Assembly: GCA_045649645.1 (NCBI GenBank)
Contig: JAZRQH010000161.1
Coordinates: 1 to 15,669 of the forward strand
Direction: 5' to 3'
DNA: 15,669 nucleotides
Source of the DNA: RGIG7300 sp045649645
GTDB lineage: Bacteria; Bacillota; Clostridia; Oscillospirales; CAG-272
Within the stretch, counting starts at the first letter, position 1, and the number at the start of each line of letters is the position of its first letter. A program made the position numbers and the translations under genes. Under the pieces are notes generated by a model. That model did no database searches. It was not told the DNA's origin and was given only the letters and a program-made list of their open reading frames with translations. Positions 13,787-15,669 of this stretch are shown piece after piece.

Positions 13787-14983
13787 TTATTCAGTTGTAT
13801 AGTTATCGAAGTAACCCTGAATAAATACGATAGGTGTACCCTTATCACCTGAGCCTGATGTCAGGTCGCAGAGAGAACCGATAAGGTCGGTGAGCTGACG
13901 GGGAGTTGTACCCTCGGAGTCCATGTTACCTACCAGGTTGCCGTCCTTCTCAACGATTCTTTCCTTGATAGCCGCCTTGAGAGCGTCGCCGGAAAGGTCG
14001 GAGAAGTCGTTATCTGCGAGGTACTTGAGCTTAAGCTCGTTGGGAGTACCCTCGAGACCGCTGGTGTATGCAGGGGAAACGATGGGGTCTGCAAGCTCCC
14101 AGATCTTACCTACGGGATCCTTGAAGGCACCGTCGCCGTATACCATAACTTCGATTTTCTTGCCGGTAGCCTTGTAGAGCTTTTCCTGTATAGCGTCAAC
14201 CACGGGCTGGCAATCGCGGGGGAAGAGTTTAACCTGATCCTCGGTAGCCTTGTTGGAACCAAGGAGACCGTAGTCAGCGTTGTAGCCGCTACCGTCGATA
14301 GATTCGTTCATGATGTCGTCAAGACCGAGGACGATCTCGCCGCCGTTAGCCTTGAGTATTCTCTTGGTACGTGCTCTTGTATGGATATCACAGCAGAGAA
14401 CGTTCTTGGTGTAGCCAAGAATAGCTCTGGGATTGTTAGCGAAAATTATCTCACAGTCTGCACCGCAGTCGCGGATAAGCTTTTCGTAATATTCAACATA
14501 GTCAACACCTGTGAAGCGGTGCTTCTCGTAACCGAAGAGGTCACGGTAGGTCTTGAGGTCAAGTACGTCTTTATAGGGATCAACGCCCTTTTCGTCCATC
14601 ATATCAACAGAGATAAGATGGTTGCCTACCTCGTCAGAGGGGTAGGAGAGCATAAGAACGATCTTCTTTGCGCCCATAGCGATACCGCGAAGGCAGATAG
14701 CAAATCTGTTACGGCTGAGGATAGGAAGGATAACACCGATGGTAGCGTCATCGCCGAACTTAGCCTTAACGTCGGTTGCGATATTGTCAACTGTAGCATA
14801 GTTACCCTGAGCTCTTGCAACAATAGCCTCGGTCATTGCAACTATATCACGGTCATTGAACTTAAAGCCTGCGTCTTCGGAGGCCTCAAGCACGGAATTG
14901 GTAACGATCTCAACGATATCGTCGCCCTGTCTGATGATGGGTGCGCGGACACCTCTGGAAACTGTACCGATAGTACGTGCCAT
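13787..14983 (-). CDS. CofE-like protein (coenzyme F420-0:glutamate ligase family)
   Basis: A 398-residue cytosolic protein that I assign to the F420-0:gamma-glutamyl ligase family from its N-terminal core: GTVSRGVRAPII (6-17), DIVEIV, RDIVAMTEAIVARAQG (45-60; compare the D-hhhh-S/TE-hhh-A-G core of CofE), plus VYGDGAFKDPVGKIWELADP (281-300), LEGTPNEL (310-317) and NDFSDLSGDAL. Classical CofE, which adds glutamates to coenzyme F420, is about 250 residues, so this is a longer branch seen in Firmicutes. No other F420 gene is in view and such bacteria are not known to make F420, so the substrate is probably different. Codon use is strongly biased, suggesting high expression. AAGGAG lies about 8 bases before the ATG. 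It is a single-gene transcription unit with its own promoter and terminator. Confidence 0.75.
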   Translation of the reverse strand: MARTIGTVSRGVRAPIIRQGDDIVEIVTNSVLEASEDAGFKFNDRDIVAMTEAIVARAQGNYATVDNIATDVKAKFGDDATIGVILPILSRNRFAICLRGIAMGAKKIVLMLSYPSDEVGNHLISVDMMDEKGVDPYKDVLDLKTYRDLFGYEKHRFTGVDYVEYYEKLIRDCGADCEIIFANNPRAILGYTKNVLCCDIHTRARTKRILKANGGEIVLGLDDIMNESIDGSGYNADYGLLGSNKATEDQVKLFPRDCQPVVDAIQEKLYKATGKKIEVMVYGDGAFKDPVGKIWELADPIVSPAYTSGLEGTPNELKLKYLADNDFSDLSGDALKAAIKERIVEKDGNLVGNMDSEGTTPRQLTDLIGSLCDLTSGSGDKGTPIVFIQGYFDNYTTE

Positions 14984-15052
14984 TTCTACATCTCCTTTGT
15001 GAAGAGCGTCATTGCCCTTCGGTTAAAATTATGTTATATCAAACAACAATGC

Positions 15053-15081
15053 ATTATACCATTATTCTGTACATATTTCAA
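15053..15081 (-). promoter_or_regulatory. Promoter of the CofE-like gene
   Basis: On the minus strand TTGAAA (complement of 15076-15081) and TATAAT (complement of 15053-15058) are separated by 17 bases. The leader to the ATG is about 60 bases and shows no strong hairpin. Confidence 0.6.
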
Positions 15082-15140
15082 TATTTTTTGCGAAAAAAAT
15101 CGTAATTGGATAAAAAATTTACTTTTTACAAATTCAGTCA

Positions 15141-15175
15141 AAACTGTTGACAAACTGTCGACGGTTGTGTATAAT
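15141..15175 (+). promoter_or_regulatory. blaI-type promoter with an 11-base tandem repeat over the -35
   Basis: TTGACA (15147-15152) and TATAAT (15170-15175) are separated by 17 bases, a full consensus. The -35 is embedded in two consecutive 11-mers, AAACTGTTGAC (15141-15151) and AAACTGTCGAC (15152-15162), differing at one base, and in the dyad GTCAA-5-TTGAC (15137-15141 with 15147-15151). Confidence 0.75.
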
Positions 15176-15176
15176 G

Positions 15177-15203
15177 AAAGTGTAAACAATATGTCTACAC
15201 TTT
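15177..15203 (+). promoter_or_regulatory. Dyad operator at the blaI transcription start
   Basis: Perfect 8-base arms AAAGTGTA (15177-15184) and TACACTTT (15196-15203), with an 11-base spacer, lie directly after the -10. BlaI/MecI dimers bind TACA/TGTA half sites, and both arms contain one. A repressor here would block its own operon at the start site. Confidence 0.75.
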
Positions 15204-15218
15204 CGGAGGAAATAAATT

Positions 15219-15608
15219 ATGGGAATAAAAGAAAGATTAGCCGATTCTGAGCTTGATATAATGAGAGTGCTCTGGAATTCGGAAAAAGCAATGAAGGCAA
15301 GCGAGATAACAAAGAGTCTTACCAAAAAGAGATCCTGGACAAAGCAAACGGTGCACGTGTTGCTCTCCCGTCTTGAGACTAAGGGCTTTGTCAAGGTCGA
15401 CCGAAGCGGATATTACCATCTCTTTTCGGCAGCAGTTGAGGAAAGCGAGTATCTTGCAGGCGAATCCAGCCGTATAGTAAAGAAGGCGGGCAGTTCAGTC
15501 CATTCGCTGCTTGCATCACTTATCGAGGCAGATGAGCTGTCTGATGAGGATATCATATCCATCTCGGATATGCTCAATGCCAAGCGCAGAGAGATAGAGG
15601 GAGAATAA
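15219..15608 (+). CDS. BlaI/MecI/CopY-family transcriptional repressor
   Basis: A 129-residue winged-helix regulator of the penicillinase-repressor family. The N-terminal motif LADSELDIMRVLWNSEKAMKAS (7-28), the recognition helix region WTKQTVHVLLSRLETKGFV (40-58), and the wing VDRSGYYHLFSAAVEESEY (60-78) all match BlaI/MecI. The C-terminal helices (80-129) should give the dimer. In known systems the repressor is cut by a membrane metalloprotease when cell-wall antibiotic is sensed. GGAGG lies 9 bases before the ATG, and the operator above implies autoregulation. No beta-lactamase is in view; non-bla roles for such pairs are common in Clostridia. Confidence 0.93.
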   Translation: MGIKERLADSELDIMRVLWNSEKAMKASEITKSLTKKRSWTKQTVHVLLSRLETKGFVKVDRSGYYHLFSAAVEESEYLAGESSRIVKKAGSSVHSLLASLIEADELSDEDIISISDMLNAKRREIEGE

Positions 15609-15609
15609 A

Positions 15610-15669
15610 ATGCTTAATTTCTTAATAACCTTAGGCGGTATAAGTCTTGCGATGTCTGCGGTAATTATA
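15610..15669 (+). CDS. Probable BlaR1-like M56 membrane peptidase (N-terminal fragment)
   Basis: An open frame starts with ATG one base after the repressor stop codon and runs off the window. The 20 residues MLNFLITLGGISLAMSAVII are a hydrophobic helix like the first membrane segment of BlaR1/MecR1 antirepressors, which usually sit directly after blaI in the same operon. Translation is probably coupled. The HExxH zinc site would lie beyond the edge, so the function is inferred from position and this short start. Confidence 0.65.
   Translation, partial: MLNFLITLGGISLAMSAVII

Noticed and set aside
13787..14983. Coenzyme F420 biosynthesis locus
   Set aside because: Only one CofE-like gene is present; no cofC, cofD or FO synthase gene lies in the window, and the protein is much longer than true CofE.
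14984..15218. A small gene in the gap between the CofE-like gene and the BlaI-type gene
   Set aside because: The gap is filled by two divergent promoters and an operator; no frame with a ribosome binding site is present.

Overview
The window looks like a chromosome segment of a low-to-mid GC Firmicute of class Clostridia, most likely a Ruminococcus/Oscillospiraceae-type gut or rumen anaerobe. The grounds are strong GGAGG ribosome binding sites before almost every gene, consensus TTGACA/TATAAT promoters, a transketolase split into two subunit genes, a Gram-positive type HtrA with a cytoplasmic N-terminal tail, an SLH-domain surface protein carrying Cys/His-rich repeats, a BlaI-type repressor, and short GCAGAAT-like intergenic repeats. 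The genus is inference. I see no phage, IS element, CRISPR array, rRNA or tRNA.

Layout. (1) 1-3151, minus: a three-gene ABC operon of the GldA/GldF/GldG type (ATPase, ABC-2 permease, GldG-like auxiliary protein), transcribed towards the left edge. (2) 3219-6115, minus: OmpR-type response regulator, HAMP sensor histidine kinase and a PgeF/YfiH laccase-domain protein, all overlapping. (3) 6210-7640, minus: a membrane-anchored HtrA protease directly upstream of the two-component genes. This recalls CssRS/HtrB of Bacillus and suggests an envelope-stress module. (4) 7717-8724, minus: aldose 1-epimerase, divergent from (5) 8923-10703, plus: the two transketolase subunits, ending in a strong terminator. 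(6) 10704-10999: convergent intergenic region with heptamer repeats, a second perfect hairpin, and a compact foldable segment. (7) 11000-13573, minus: large secreted SLH-domain protein. (8) 13787-14983, minus: a 398-residue protein of the coenzyme F420-0:glutamate ligase (CofE) fold family with no other F420 gene in view. (9) 15219 to the right edge, plus: BlaI/MecI-type repressor with a consensus promoter and dyad operator, then the first 20 codons of what is probably a BlaR1-like M56 membrane peptidase.

How the parts fit. The gene content is mostly ordinary housekeeping and envelope biology: sugar-phosphate metabolism (galM, transketolase), envelope quality control (two-component system, HtrA), surface anchoring (SLH protein), an exporter of unknown cargo, and a cell-wall-antibiotic-type sensor/repressor pair. 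The less ordinary material is regulatory and intergenic: a hairpin-terminator repeat family whose copies share flanking words, a candidate structured RNA or bidirectional terminator at 10837-10907, a small hairpin that could hide the pgeF ribosome binding site, dense dyad and direct repeats over the blaI promoter, and the orphan CofE-like enzyme.
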